From contig NC_081551.1 in assembly GCF_901000735.1 (NCBI RefSeq), positions 7,119,420 to 7,183,419 of the forward strand: a stretch of 64,000 bases of DNA, written 5' to 3'. The position numbers and the translations under genes were made by a program. The notes under the pieces are model-generated. The model was not told where the DNA came from. It saw only the letters and a list, made by a program, of their open reading frames with translations, and searched no databases. Positions within the stretch are counted from its first letter, which is position 1. Every line of letters starts with the position of its first letter. Positions 22,544 through 33,489 of the stretch are shown in pieces. This stretch comes from Corylus avellana. Its lineage: Eukaryota > Streptophyta > Magnoliopsida > Fagales > Betulaceae.

Positions 22544-22939
22544 TGTGAGCTTGACTTGGGACTTTTGTCGAACAGGTGGTGTGCACTTCTGATGACCACA
22601 AAAATAAACTACGGCCAAGGATGCCCAAAACTCCCTGCAAGAACAAGAAAATCCCAACACAGAGGCAATGTGGGTGGATGAGCACCCACAGTTGCAAGAA
22701 AATAGAAGAAATTTGGAGGTTGGGTGAGTGGTTCGGAGATGAGTGCTAATGGGAATGGTGAAGGGGTTGTGGGTACTGTGGTGGAAAAATGGGAGTATGG
22801 TGGCCGGAGAGGTGAACTGTGTGGTAGTTGTGGGGTAGAAATCGTGAAAAATAGGAGAAAAATGGGAGGAGGAGGAGTGTGCCGGAGGTGATTGTGAGGG
22901 AAACTTGTACGGCACCGGGAGAAAAGGTTGTGGGCCATA

Positions 22940-23160
22940 GGAAAAAGTGACCTAAAATAGGTCGCAGGCCCTACTGTCTGAGTGCGCTCGATCGCACACT
23001 TGGTGCGCTCGATCGCATTCGGCCAGAAATGTGTGTGTATGGGTCAGGTGCGCTCGATCACACCTAAGGTGCGTTCGATCGCACTGACAGAAAGTGTCAA
23101 GCCACCTTTCGGTTACTGTACTCAATCGCATACTTGTTGCGCTCGATCGTAGTAACAGAA
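22940..23160. repeat. Cluster of GCGCTCGATCGCA palindromic motifs upstream of the 3' ORF
   Basis: Six or more copies of (T/G)GCG(C/T)TCGATCGCA or close variants lie at 22983-23155, directly upstream of the 3' ORF. The same motif cluster, followed by a similar CAGAATG(C/T)CAA segment, occurs in the element's leader at 26018-26100 and in its LTRs. A T-run follows at 23168-23197. Confidence 0.85.
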
Positions 23161-23404
23161 TGTCAAATTTTTTTTTTTCTTTTTTTTTTTTTTTTTCAAA
23201 ACAAACAAAAGAAAAGTTAAGTAAAGGTCAATAATCCAAACGAAACATAAAGGATAATTGAGACATATGTGAAGTAAGGAAACTAAGATGAAGAAAACAA
23301 GAGGAAAAATGTTACCGCCTTTAGTGGCTTCAGTACCACTGTATTGAGTGGATGCGCTTGAGGTTCTTGGCTGCTCAAATGCATCTACTTGTGACTGTAA
23401 TGTT

Positions 23405-24655
23405 TTAGTGGGAAGAGCTGCACTTGAGCTCTTCAGAATTTGGCTCAAGTGTCCTTGTAGGAGCAGGACCTCTTAGAATTGTGACTGCCTTCAGCTGCTG
23501 GTGACTCCCTGGGTTAGGTATTGTTTGAGCTGGAAATTCTCCCTGCTTCCTCTCACTCAGCTCCTTTGCCATCTGACCCATTTGCACTTCCAGTTTTTGT
23601 ATGGCTTGCTCAGTCTTTGTATTGACATGTTTTTGATCAGCCATGAATTGCTGTTGTGAAGTCACTAGGTTGTGTATCATACCCTCCAGTTGGTTCATCT
23701 TTGGTTCTTGAGTTGGTTGGCTTGCTTGTTGGGGCCCTTTCTGCTGTCCTTGATCATTGCTCCAAGAGAAATTTGGATGGTTGCGCCATCTTGGATTGTA
23801 AGTATTGGAGTATGGGTTGTTCTTATGGGGACAATTGTTTTGTCCCACAAAATTCACCTGTTCTTGTGCTACAAAAGGACACGTCTCAGTGATGTGATCT
23901 AAATGGGAACAAATAGCACATACGTGGATTGGTGTGTCCTGTTGCAGAGGTGAGATTTTCTGAACAGTCATGGCCTTGACAAGCATATCCAATTTCTTTT
24001 CTACCGCAGCGAACTGATTGGTTGATCCCCCACTGTGGTTTACTTCATACATGCCCTTGCTTTTAATTCCTCTTCTCCCCCTTGAACAGAATTGCTGTGA
24101 GTGCTCACTTAATGTCTCGAAAAGTTCCACAGCTTCCTCACTACTCTTCTCCATAAGTGTTCCTCCACAAGCTGAATCAACCATCCCTTTGTTAGTATTA
24201 TCTAATCCTTTATAGAAAATTTGTACTTGGTCATCTTGAGGGATGTTGTGATGTGGGCACTTTAGAAGCAAGGAATTGAAGTGATCCCAGGCCTCAAAGA
24301 ACAAACCTCCGTCTCGTTGTTGGAACAATTGAAGTTCCCTTTTAAGTTGTTTTGTCTTCTGGGCTGGGAAAAACCTCTTCAGAAACTTAGTGGTCAATTC
24401 TTCCCAAGTATGAATGGAATCTGCAGGCAAGGAATTGTACCACAGTTTAGCATTATCTTTAAAGGAAAAAGGAAAGAGAACTAACCTGAGTCTCTCTGGA
24501 GTTAGGCCTTGGACATGCTGCAACTTGCATAAGTCAATGAATTCCTTAAGATGTAAGTTGGGATCCTCAGTAGCTGTGCCTCTGAAGTGAGTCAATGCAT
24601 TGAGGATTTGAGGAGAGACATAATAGCTGCCATCCACCTCCGGTTGATATGCTAT
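23405..24655 (-). pseudogene. Gag of the Athila-like element, main part (interrupted by a solo LTR)
   Basis: Begins at the solo-LTR border (24655) with the YQPEVDGSYYVSPQILNAL segment. It contains the retrotransposon gag capsid domain (LKEFIDLCKLQHV ... LVLFPFSFKDNAKLWYNSLP ... WEELTTKFLKRFFP), then the knuckle CAICSHLDHITETC and a coiled-coil tail. It ends at 23405. The N-terminal 74 codons lie at 25953-25732. Length arithmetic shows the two parts are in frame once the 1071-bp LTR and one 5-bp target copy are discounted, so gag was open (about 490 codons) when the solo LTR's parent inserted. Confidence 0.88.
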
Positions 24656-25731
24656 TGATGTGGTATTTTTGTGACCAAAAATATCAATAATAAAATTACC
24701 ACTCGCAATAGAACAAATCCCGTAGGATAGGGCTATATTGAGGGTGTCGAACCTCAAGGACTGCAGGGGTTTAATTATCAAAATTAAAAGATCAAAATTA
24801 ACTTAATTAAAAGAGAGTGAATTGTTTTTGAGAATTTAAAGTGCATAAAATAAACGGAAATAAAAGGGAGTAAATTTGTGAGAGAGAGAGAGTAGGGTAT
24901 TGACTTCACCACGATCCGCACATCAATGGTTAACCATATTTAACTCTAGCAATTCATTCTATGCATGTTATAATTTCAACAAGAAGACATAAAAATAATC
25001 TCATACAATCAATGGAATAGCATAACCCATCTTCGGTTGGCACGGACCGTCTACCTAAATTACACTAAACTAGGGTGTAGTACGATCCATCTTCCCTAGG
25101 TATGGTCTATCTAATCCTATTGATTGCATGCCAATTGAGTACCATTGTATAACCATCATTCTTATAATCACAGAAAATAAGAATAATTTGAGTTCAATAA
25201 TAGAAAAATAATTTCTAAGACAAGATAAGAATTTTACTAATATTGAATTGGAATTTAAAGAACAATTGCATTTAATATGAAGAACAGAAATCAACTGTAG
25301 CAATCCTCAGGGTTATACAATGAACATGCATAAATTGAAAATCTAGAAATTAAATACAATCAAACCATTGTGCTTGGATAGGGTTACATCAACACCCCAC
25401 GAAGGGATTTAGTCACTCATGATCTTCTAAGCTCCAGAGACAATTTACTGAATTTTTACTCTAGAAAGCGGTGTCTTTGAGAAATTCCAAATTAATCCCT
25501 TCCTTTATTTGATTAAACTTAACCACAACATATAGGTCCTCTATTATGATTTGCTAAGCTTAATCATCTCAAAGTGTGCTTTTAAGCCCAAAATCAATGG
25601 AATTAATTGCATCTTTATTTATAACCTGAAAACACAAAAACAAAACAAAATCAAACAAATAACAACGCTAAGGAATTAACATATGCAAATTAAGGGGCTT
25701 GAATGTGCAACATTCGGCGTTTATCAGCTAT
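24651..25731 (-). mobile_element. Solo LTR of an Athila family (family Q), 1071 bp, with GCTAT target duplication
   Basis: The LTR proper is 24656-25726. In sense orientation it begins TGATAAACGCCGAATGTTGC at 25726 and ends ACAAAAATACCACATCA at 24656. Perfect 5-bp target duplications GCTAT lie at 24651-24655 and 25727-25731. It matches the ends of the LTRs of the second Athila element (47141-47206 and 41375-41391). It is embedded in the gag gene of the gag-only element. Confidence 0.95.
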
Positions 25732-25953
25732 GCATGAGGGTTGATGGAGGTTTGCTGGAACATATGCCTGCTTCATTGGTCTCCTCACCCGTGGTGGATT
25801 TGCCTCTAATGGTCTTGGCCCAATTGGATTCTCTTGCAAGTCTTCCATATCAATTTCTTCTTCTTCTTTGTCTCTAGGTCGTTGTCGAATTGTCCGCTTA
25901 ATTTCAGGATCGAGTGGAAGAACGGTTGAGGCTTGAGATCGACGACCTTGCAT
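25732..25953 (-). pseudogene. Gag of the Athila-like element, N-terminal part
   Basis: 74 codons starting MQGRRSQASTVLPLD at 25953, basic and then acidic (RDKEEEEIDMEDLQ), ending where the solo LTR inserts. It continues in frame at 24655. The ATG lies about 290 bp inside the primer site. Confidence 0.8.
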
Positions 25954-26017
25954 GAACTAAATTACTTCTTCGGTTAGGCACCTTCAGTACTGCCGGTTCG
26001 GATGCTCCCTAGAACTA

Positions 26018-26100
26018 CGCTCGATCGCAGGTTAGTGCGTTCAATCGCAGTGTGCTCGATCGCACTTGGCTGACGATTGATCGCAATCACAGAATGCCAA
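26018..26100. repeat. Leader cluster of GATCGATC-type palindromes
   Basis: Four copies of CGCTCGATCGCA or near variants (GTTCAATCGCA, GCTCGATCGCAC, CGATTGATCGCAA) lie in the untranslated leader between the primer site and the gag start. Confidence 0.85.
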
Positions 26101-26240
26101 TCCACAACCTACAACAGAAAACAGAAAAATTAGGGATGACGAAAAATAATTTTGATTTTTTTTTTTAACAACTAAATTAAAAATTGAAAATGAAAATAAC
26201 AAAGCTAAAGGAAAATAATTTTAAACATAATTCGCCGCAA

Positions 26241-26258
26241 TCCCTGGCAACGGCGCCA
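26241..26258 (-). promoter_or_regulatory. Primer binding site (tRNA-Asp)
   Basis: On the minus strand TGGCGCCGTTGCCAGGGA is complementary to the 3' end of plant tRNA-Asp, the primer typical of Athila. It lies 6 nt from the 5' LTR. Confidence 0.9.
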
Positions 26259-26264
26259 AAAACT

Positions 26265-27563
26265 TGTTGTGCAAATATCTACCTAAATTAATAGGTAAGT
26301 AATTGTACATTTTACCTGCAAGTGCACAAGGTCAACATAGTATTATATGGTGCAAGTACAGGATCATTCTCACGAGGATTGCTGAATTTCCGTTTAAAAA
26401 TAAATTCCTTAAGTAAAACAAAGATTGATTGAGTTGATAATGATAAAAAGTTAGGATCACTAATTATATTCAACTAATATAACAATATGCCAATGCTTTG
26501 ATCATGTTATGCATATCTAATGTTTGTCAACCTAAGGGCATAGGTGTATACTCCTTAAGCTATAGATTTTCCTAAGCAACGAGTTAGGCATGGGTGTATA
26601 CTCTAACTCTTTTCTTTCCTAAAGAATTTAGCATGGTATATATTAAGTTGTTCTTTAAAACAGCATATGTTCTATGGAAATCGACAAACACACGGGGCCT
26701 AAGGCATGGGTGTATACTCCTGGTTCCCCATGTTGATTAACCTAAAGAATCGCGGTGTGGATTCTTTTGTTACTTATGTTAAACCCAGGACTCGATCATC
26801 CAAATTGATCTAACTAAGTAGTCCATACCACATGCATATGTTGATCAGGCACACACATATGAGGAATTCATGCAAGTAGGTATTAATCAAGTTAAATAGC
26901 AGAACAAGATCATCACAAAGGCGCCAATATTGAAATATCAATTAAACATAACTAGGGCTTCAATCTAGCCCTACTAAGTAAATTAGCTACACATAGAGTT
27001 GATGCTAAACATCTTCATAAAATAAAAGAAAGAAAGGAAAAGAATAAACCCGAGACTTGAACTTGAAGAGCCCCTATTCTTCTCCTTACAACGTATATCA
27101 ATTCTAGAGGCTTAAGGGTCTATTTATAGGTTTTAGAAGTCCTAGACAAAGTAGTAAACCTAGGGATTTCGTAGGGTTTTGAGACCTATTACAATTGGAG
27201 TTGGAAAACCCTAATATGGAAAGAGTGACACTGTATCCGCCACTTGATGTGTCTCCTGCGCACGGGTACGATTGATCGCAGCCCGTGTGCGCTCGATCGC
27301 TCCTGGCCTACTTTGTGTTGTGTCCTCTTCGGTACTACGCTTGATCGCAGGTACCCTGCGATTGATCGCAGTGTAAGGGAGCTCCAATTTTTTCCATCTT
27401 CTCTCTTTGAGCCCAAATCACCTAGTTTTACTTCATTTTCTTCCAAAAGCTTGTAAAAGTATGAAAAACACAAAAATGAATTAAAATGGCCTAATTAACT
27501 AAAACCAAAGGATTAAAACATGCAAGTTAAGGGCTAAAAATATGAATATTTTAGCACTTATCA
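26265..27563 (-). repeat. 5' LTR of the gag-only Athila-like element (family P)
   Basis: 1299 bp; it matches 19958-21258 with small indels, for example a stretch present near 26860-26905 but absent from the other copy. It has the same stem-loop array, TATA box and palindromes. Confidence 0.93.
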
Positions 27564-29147
27564 GGTATTCAGCCAAAGGGGCAAACCGGTAGCCTACTTC
27601 AGTGAGAAATTGAAGATTGCACAACTCAATTACAACACCTATGATATTGAGTTCTATGCAGTGGTGCAATCATTGAAACATTGGAGCTCATACCTTGCCT
27701 ACAACAACTTTATCTTTTACTCGGACCATGAAGCAATGAAACACCTTAATAGTCAAGATAGTTTGTCATCTTGGCATGCTAAATGGGCCGCCTTTGTACA
27801 ACAATTCTCCTTCACAATCAAGCACAAATCGGGAGCATTAAACAAAGAGGCTGACGCCCTCATCATGAAAACCACACTACTGACCATGGGTTCCTATTCA
27901 AAGATTCTTTATCTATTGATCCATTTTTTGGTCCTATTGTGATGGATGTGTCGTTTGGAGTGCAAGGAGACTTCGGACTATATAATGGGTTCCTATTCAA
28001 AGGTTCTCAACTATGCATTCCAGAAGGCAGTCTGAGTTTGAAGATTCTCCAAGAGCGCCATAATGAAGGTCACATGGGGCGGGATAAAACACTACAACTG
28101 GTGGCTTCCCAGTTCTATTGGCCAAGCATGCAGCAAGAAGTGGATCTACTTGTGAAGAGCAGCCGATTATGTCAAGTGTCCAAGGGATCGGCTACTAGTG
28201 TCGGGTTGTATATGCCCCTTCCTATTCCAGAGGGGCCATGCACCAATGTGAGCATGGAATTCATGTTGGGCTTACCAAGGACCCAAAAAGGTATTGACTC
28301 CATCTTTGTGATTGTTGATAGATTCTCTAAGATGGTGCATTTCATTGCTTGCAAGAAGACCGCCGATGCATTGAATGTGGCATAGTTGTATTTCAGAGAG
28401 GTTTATCGTCTCCATGGATTACCCTTGTCCATAGTTTCAGACAGCGAAACAAGGTTCCTTAGCCACTTTTGACCATGTTTGTGGCAGATATTGCGCACAA
28501 AGCTTGATTTTAGTAGCACCTACCATCCATAAATGGACGGACAAATAGAGGTCGTTCATAGATCATTGGGAGTTTTACCTCGGAGCCTCATGGAGGAGAA
28601 CCTCAAATCATGGGACCAAAAAATTTTTCAAGCCGAGTTCACCTTCAACTGTTCAACCAACCGGAGCACCGACTTCAGCCCATTTACCATCATTTATGGG
28701 TCCAATCCTCATGCCCCGTTGGACTTGGCACCTATTCTAGATATGAGGTGGACACATGCCACAGCTGAAGATCTTATAGCCCAGATACAAGAGGGCCACA
28801 AGCTGACCATCAAGAATCTACAGGAATCGACGGTGAAGTATAAGGCGGATGCGAACAAGAAGCGATGTGCCTTAAAGTTTGAAGAAGGACAGTTCGTGTG
28901 GGTTGTTTTGACAAAAGATAAGTTTCTTTTTGGGGAATACAGTAAGTTGGCTGCTCACAAGATTGGTCCGATGGAGATTATTGAGAAAATCAACTCGAAT
29001 GCCGACCTGTTGAAGTTGCCTAGCCACATCAAGACGTCTGATGTCTTCAATGTTAAACATCTTGTTCCGTTTACAGGAGATTTGTCAGACGATGACGTGA
29101 ATTTGAGGGCGAATTCTCTCCAACTTGGGGCAGATGTTGTAGATTAG
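27564..29147 (+). pseudogene. Gypsy-I RNase H and integrase
   Basis: 27564-27942 continues the RNase H (FSEKLKIAQLNYNTYDIEFYA, then NNFIFYSDHEAMKHL and HKSGALNKEADAL). 27939-28385 holds the integrase zinc region (HNEGHMGRDKTLQLV ... FYWPSMQQEVD) and the start of the core, ending at a TAG. Its first catalytic aspartate position reads glutamate (MEFMLGLP). 28533-29147 has the core end (DGQIEVVHRSLG) and the C-terminal domain (KIGPMEIIEKINSNADLLKLP ... TSDVFNVKHLVPF). There is no chromodomain. Stops and frameshifts break it. The protein would integrate element DNA in the nucleus. Confidence 0.88.
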
Positions 29148-29729
29148 AGTGCTTGGGATTACATGAATAAGACCTGAGTAGATGTGAGTGTGGAGACACC
29201 TAGAAGACTCAAGACTAGATTACAAACGTGCAAGGAAGCTAAAGGCCGTTCGGAAGAGGAGAGCATCCGTCCGGACGCCCGTGATCCTGAGAGCTTCATT
29301 TGAAGCTCGCCTACCACAAGTCCAAAAGAGGAGCAACCTGAGAGTCCTCGCCTAGAGCTCGTCTGCAATCTCGTCCGGACAGAAGCCAACCCAAGAGTCC
29401 TTGTCTGGAGGTCGTCTGCCGCAAGTCCGAACGGCCAGCGTAGCTTTTGTTTAAACCGACTTTAATTCTGTTTACTTATAGGTTTAGGACTCTTGGAGCT
29501 ATAAATACATTCTTATAACCCTGGGAATGCAATTTATGTTTATTATTTGGTTTTCTTCCATAAGAATACTCAGAGTTGAGTTTCTTTCTAATTTTCCATT
29601 AAATCTTTAGATAGCATCTATTGTTTTGAGAAGATTTCTTTGATTTTGTTGATAGTCTCACAATCTTAGGAATATTTATCCCTTCTAATTGCTCTTTTTT
29701 CTTGTCCATCACAATCCTACGCTGCATCA
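29135..29729 (+). repeat. 3' LTR of gypsy-I (about 595 bp)
   Basis: Starts TGTTGTAGATTAGAG after a short purine-rich CTTGGGGCAGA and ends near CTGCATCA. It has a TATA box (TATAAATA, 29500-29507). The end is set by the change to Tat gag sequence at about 29730. The 5' LTR is missing, so the ends are not confirmed by a partner. Confidence 0.7.
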
Positions 29730-30714
29730 GTACGTGAAGCGCATTTCGAAGAACATGTTCAGAGCAAAATGAGGATTTGATTTCCCAACTCCCACTGAGG
29801 AGGGATCGAGAACGTAAAGAAAGACGTAAGGAGAAGCATAGAGAAAATGGCCAAGAGAGCTCTGCTCTGGATCATGAAGAAACCTTGCTAGACGGTTTTG
29901 TGCACTCGAAGGACAAGGAGGGGTCTGTACATCTAAAGGACAAGGAGCTAGAGACGCATAATGTTGATGATGAAGTGAAGGACCTAAAGCCCAAATTGCA
30001 GAGATAGTTCTGCTCATGGCTCAAGGAGGAGGAGAAGACAGGTCTATTTTGGATGACTTAATGCGAAACACAAGTCTTCCATGCACTGATAGGGTGATGG
30101 TATTCCCTTTGCTAGAAAAGTTCAAGGTCTCGTACATCGACAGATATGATGGGGAGGGCGACCCAACGGATCATATGGAGAATTTTCGAGCCCATCTCAT
30201 CCTTCATGGCACTCTTGACGAAATTGATTTTTTAGCTTTTCCTTTGGCTTTAAAAGGAAGTGCCCGAGGATGGTTCGAGAAGCTTCCTCCCAAGTCCATA
30301 GATAACTTTGAGTTTCTCGGACGTCAATTCTTAGCCGAGTTCATTGCTGTCCGAAAAAGAAAGAAGTCTCCCGCTTATTTGTTGTCCCTAACTCAAGGAA
30401 AAACCGAATCCTTGAGAGATTATATGATTAGGTTCAGCCAAGAGAAGTTAAGTGTGGAGGACCCTAAGGAAGAAATGGTTTTGGCTGCCCTTTTAAAAAT
30501 GGAATAAGAACCGAGGGTCCCCTAATGGCCGAGTTAGCCTAAAGACTAGCATTAACAACTCTTAGTCAATTCATGAGCAAATCGAAAGAGTTCATAAATC
30601 AGAATGAAACCATTAATGCATTGATGAGGTCAAAGGGGCGAGCTGAAGCCAGCAGCAGTGGGATAGTGGCTGGAGGTTCGGGAAAGAAGAGAGAGTTTCA
30701 GGAAACTGGAAACA
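29730..30714 (+). pseudogene. Tat-lineage Ty3/gypsy gag
   Basis: 29777-30007 is the highly charged N-terminal arm (RDRERKERRKEKHRENG). 30016-30507 is the gag capsid domain with YDGEGDPTDHMENFRAHLIL, FPLALKGSARGWFEKLP, FLGRQFLAEFIAVRKRKKS and SLRDYMIRFSQEKL. The frame then breaks, but residues such as FMSKSKEFINQNETINALM continue to 30714. It is cut at 30715 by the Tekay-like element. The 5' end is lost to gypsy-I and the gap. Confidence 0.88.
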
Positions 30715-31793
30715 TGTAACACCCCAATAATTAATTAACTCCATGGTTTGTCTCCTAGACTTATTCCACGAGGAACAAGACTCAGGGATCTCTACTCCTT
30801 GAAAAGAGAAGATACTAACTAGCGGAAACATTAAGACTCTATAAACATTAATCATTACAACCAGAGCATCTACCAAGGATCATCAAAGTGGCTGAAACCA
30901 CACTATACAAGTTGGATCCATGATATACCTTAATATGCAAGAATGCATAAAAGCTTTCAAGTCTACAACATAACTCAAAAGTACTAGTTACCATAAGGAT
31001 CCGCCTAATCTCGTAATAAGTCCCTCGGGATAGCACCAACCCTGCTAGGAAGGGGTAATATCTCGTGTAGACCATACTGTTGAACTATGACTGTCACTCG
31101 ATATTATATGCATGTATTATGTATCTATATCACACCCATGTAAAACTGTCATGATGGAACTGTTGCTTTACTAAAAATTAGAGTTCATCACTAAATTGGC
31201 ATGGACATTATTTGCATTAATATTCACTAAGTCTTAGACTTATCCCCCTTTTTATTTATATTTTCCCTATCATTACAAATATCTACACGGTTTAGCTATC
31301 CTAGAAGAGGATGCCGTCGGAGCAGACTTGGGTGATTGCGCAGGATCTGATTCGGGTCATTTTTTAGGACATGGACCCGGTATGGTTGAAGTCTATGTGG
31401 AAGGATGGAGGAACTGCCTGTGATGATATGATCGAGATTTTAATCTCATTAGCCCTACTTAAGCTTAGATCTAGGATTTGATCTATTGATCTTTTGTTGG
31501 GACAATGATGTTATATTGGGTTGTAATTTCTATTTTGATGACGGTTTGATGACTGGTACATTTGATGGTGATCTATATATTATGAGGTTTTATATTTACT
31601 CTAGTGCATGTTGTGTTTATGTTAAATTTACTGCTCTCTGTTTTCTATAGTTTTCAAAAGTCTTTCGCTGAAATTTTCTCGTTTCAACGAGAAAGGTTGA
31701 AATCCCTAAGCCTTGTCCTGCGACGGATAGGGCTGGGAGACGAACTATGGGGTCAATTACTAGTTAATTGATTTGCTCACCGGGGTTGTTACA
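30715..31793 (+). repeat. Tekay-like LTR 1 (1079 bp, probably internally deleted)
   Basis: Begins TGTAACACCCC and ends GGTTGTTACA. Positions 31018-31793 match the end of LTR 2 (37155-38240 without the 304-bp insert). The first 303 bp have no match in the visible part of LTR 2, which suggests an internal deletion of more than 1 kb. Confidence 0.82.
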
Positions 31794-31794
31794 G

Positions 31795-31808
31795 TTGGTA
31801 TCGGAGCC
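31795..31808 (+). promoter_or_regulatory. Primer binding site of the Tekay-like element
   Basis: TTGGTATCGGAGCC follows the LTR by one base. It differs from the tRNA-iMet complement (TGGTATCAGAGCC) at one position. Confidence 0.8.
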
Positions 31809-31962
31809 TTGTGCTCTAAAAGGACTATAGGATAAAGGAAAAGAGAACTTAGGCCATGATCACACCAAAGTTTAGGTTAGATAGGCTGTTAGGACTTCGC
31901 CTCTAGATTTGGTTGCTCGGTTCTAGACGAGTCGGTTCTAACTCTGCCTTTCGTTGCAGAGA

Positions 31963-33456
31963 ATGCCGCCTCAAAGGAACCATGTAACTAGACCTAATGT
32001 GCTAGAACTTGGAAGCCTTGAAGGGAATGTTCACCCCGAGCCTGTGGACATCCTAGTCTACAAAGCAGCAACCCCAGGTAATCAAGTGATAAACGTGATT
32101 GGCCAGCTAGTGTCAGCCTTAGATCGCAATAGGGTTGTAAGGCAGCCAGTTGAAGGGATTGGATGCTTTTTGAAGGACTTTTGTTGTCATCACTCGGAGA
32201 GTTTTGATGGAGGAGGGATCACATCAGCGCTGAGAATTGGCTGAATGATGTGGAGGAGTTGTTAGCTACAACTGGGTGTACTAATGAGTAGATGGTGCCT
32301 TATACTACTTATACGCTAACGGGGGAGGCCAAACGCTGGTGGCAGGACAAGAAGGTGGTGCTTGCCACCGATTTGGGATTAGAGACTACCATTACTTAGG
32401 ACATCTTTAAGCATGAATTCAATCGACACTTCTTTCCCCGAGTCGTGCAGGAGGCGAAGGCACGAGAGTTTCAAGAGTTGGTTCAAAGAGGAATGTCGGT
32501 GATTGAGTATGCCGTGAAGTTTCTGCAACTGTCGCGCTTTAGCATGTACCTCATCCCGAATGAGGAAATGAAGGCAAAGAAGTTTGAGCAAGGTCTGAAC
32601 TCTTGCATTCAGATTATGATGAGTTGCTTTGATATCTGAGATTTCTCACAGTTGGTGGATCGGGCTTCGATTTACAAAGAAAGCCTGAAGGAAAATGTAG
32701 CTGAGTGCGCGAATCAGAAGAGGAGGGCTCAAGGACCTGGTACTTCGGCAGGAAGAGCTAAGCCAGCTAAGAGGATGGCAGTGGGGAGTTTTCCACCACA
32801 GAGGTCACAAGGAGGTACCTCTCGTAACCCTCCAATTTTGCCGCAGAAAAGTTAGATACCGAAACTGTGTAGGAAGTGTAGCCAAGTTCACTAGGTACCC
32901 TGTAGAATGGCAACTGGGACTTGCTACCGATGTGGCCAGTTCGGCCACTTCAGCAAGGATTGTGTGGGCAAGGGAGGAAGGAGGATCAGAAGTAGTGACA
33001 GGTACTGTCCCTATACTTGGATTTGAAGCTTCAGTTTTGTTTGATTCAGGGGCTACCCACTCTTTCGTATCTATTATGTTCGTAAGACTGTCTAGACTTG
33101 TAGTACAAACTTTGGAACCTGGTCTAGCTGTAACTACCCCCGTAGGGAAAGCTGTGGTCTGTAAGCGTGTAGTTTGCAGATGCCCTATCAGCATCTGTGG
33201 AAGAGTACTTCCTGCAAACTTAGTTGTTCTCCCTATGATTAGTTATGACTTTATTTTCATAATGGATTGGCTGGTGAAGCATTTGGCGACTATCAACTGC
33301 GCTCGGAAGCAAGTTACGCTTAGGTCGTGGGGAGATGGAGAAGTGACGTACATTGGATCACGAGTGAGGTCTTTACCTCTGATGATTTCAGCCGTTCGGG
33401 CCAGGAAGCTTATTCTCGGAGGAGGACAGGCATTTTTGGCACTAATCCTATATTGA
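31963..33456 (+). pseudogene. Tekay-like gag and protease
   Basis: Starts MPPQRNHV. Gag fragments in shifting frames include ENWLNDVEELLATT and GEAKRWWQDK around 32240-32350, then VQEAKAREFQELVQRGMSV at 32445-32500. The CCHC knuckle CYRCGQFGHFSKDC is near 32920. The aspartic protease signature VLFDSGATHSFVS lies near 33033-33071, followed by MDWLVKHLATINC. Several stops (such as 32242, 32637, 32853) break the frame. Confidence 0.88.
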
Positions 33457-33489
33457 AGACACTATATAGGATATCGCCGTCAGAATTGA

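Larger units (their letters stand above)
19958..27563 (-). mobile_element. Athila-like gag-only Ty3/gypsy element, 7.6 kb, non-autonomous
   Basis: Two similar LTRs (1301 and 1299 bp) flank a tRNA-Asp primer site, a gag gene, an extra 3' ORF and a polypurine tract, all on the minus strand. There is no protease, reverse transcriptase or integrase. The target duplication is GGTAC (19953-19957) and GGTAT (27564-27568), and the host gypsy-I RNase H frame resumes across it. A solo LTR of another Athila family sits in its gag (24656-25726). It must have used enzymes supplied by a related autonomous element. Confidence 0.88.

Noticed and set aside
21425..22915. 496-codon version of the Athila-like 3' ORF starting at 22915
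   Set aside because: The first 124 codons are proline/serine/threonine-rich low complexity; the start at 22543 precedes the conserved region and fits the domain length.
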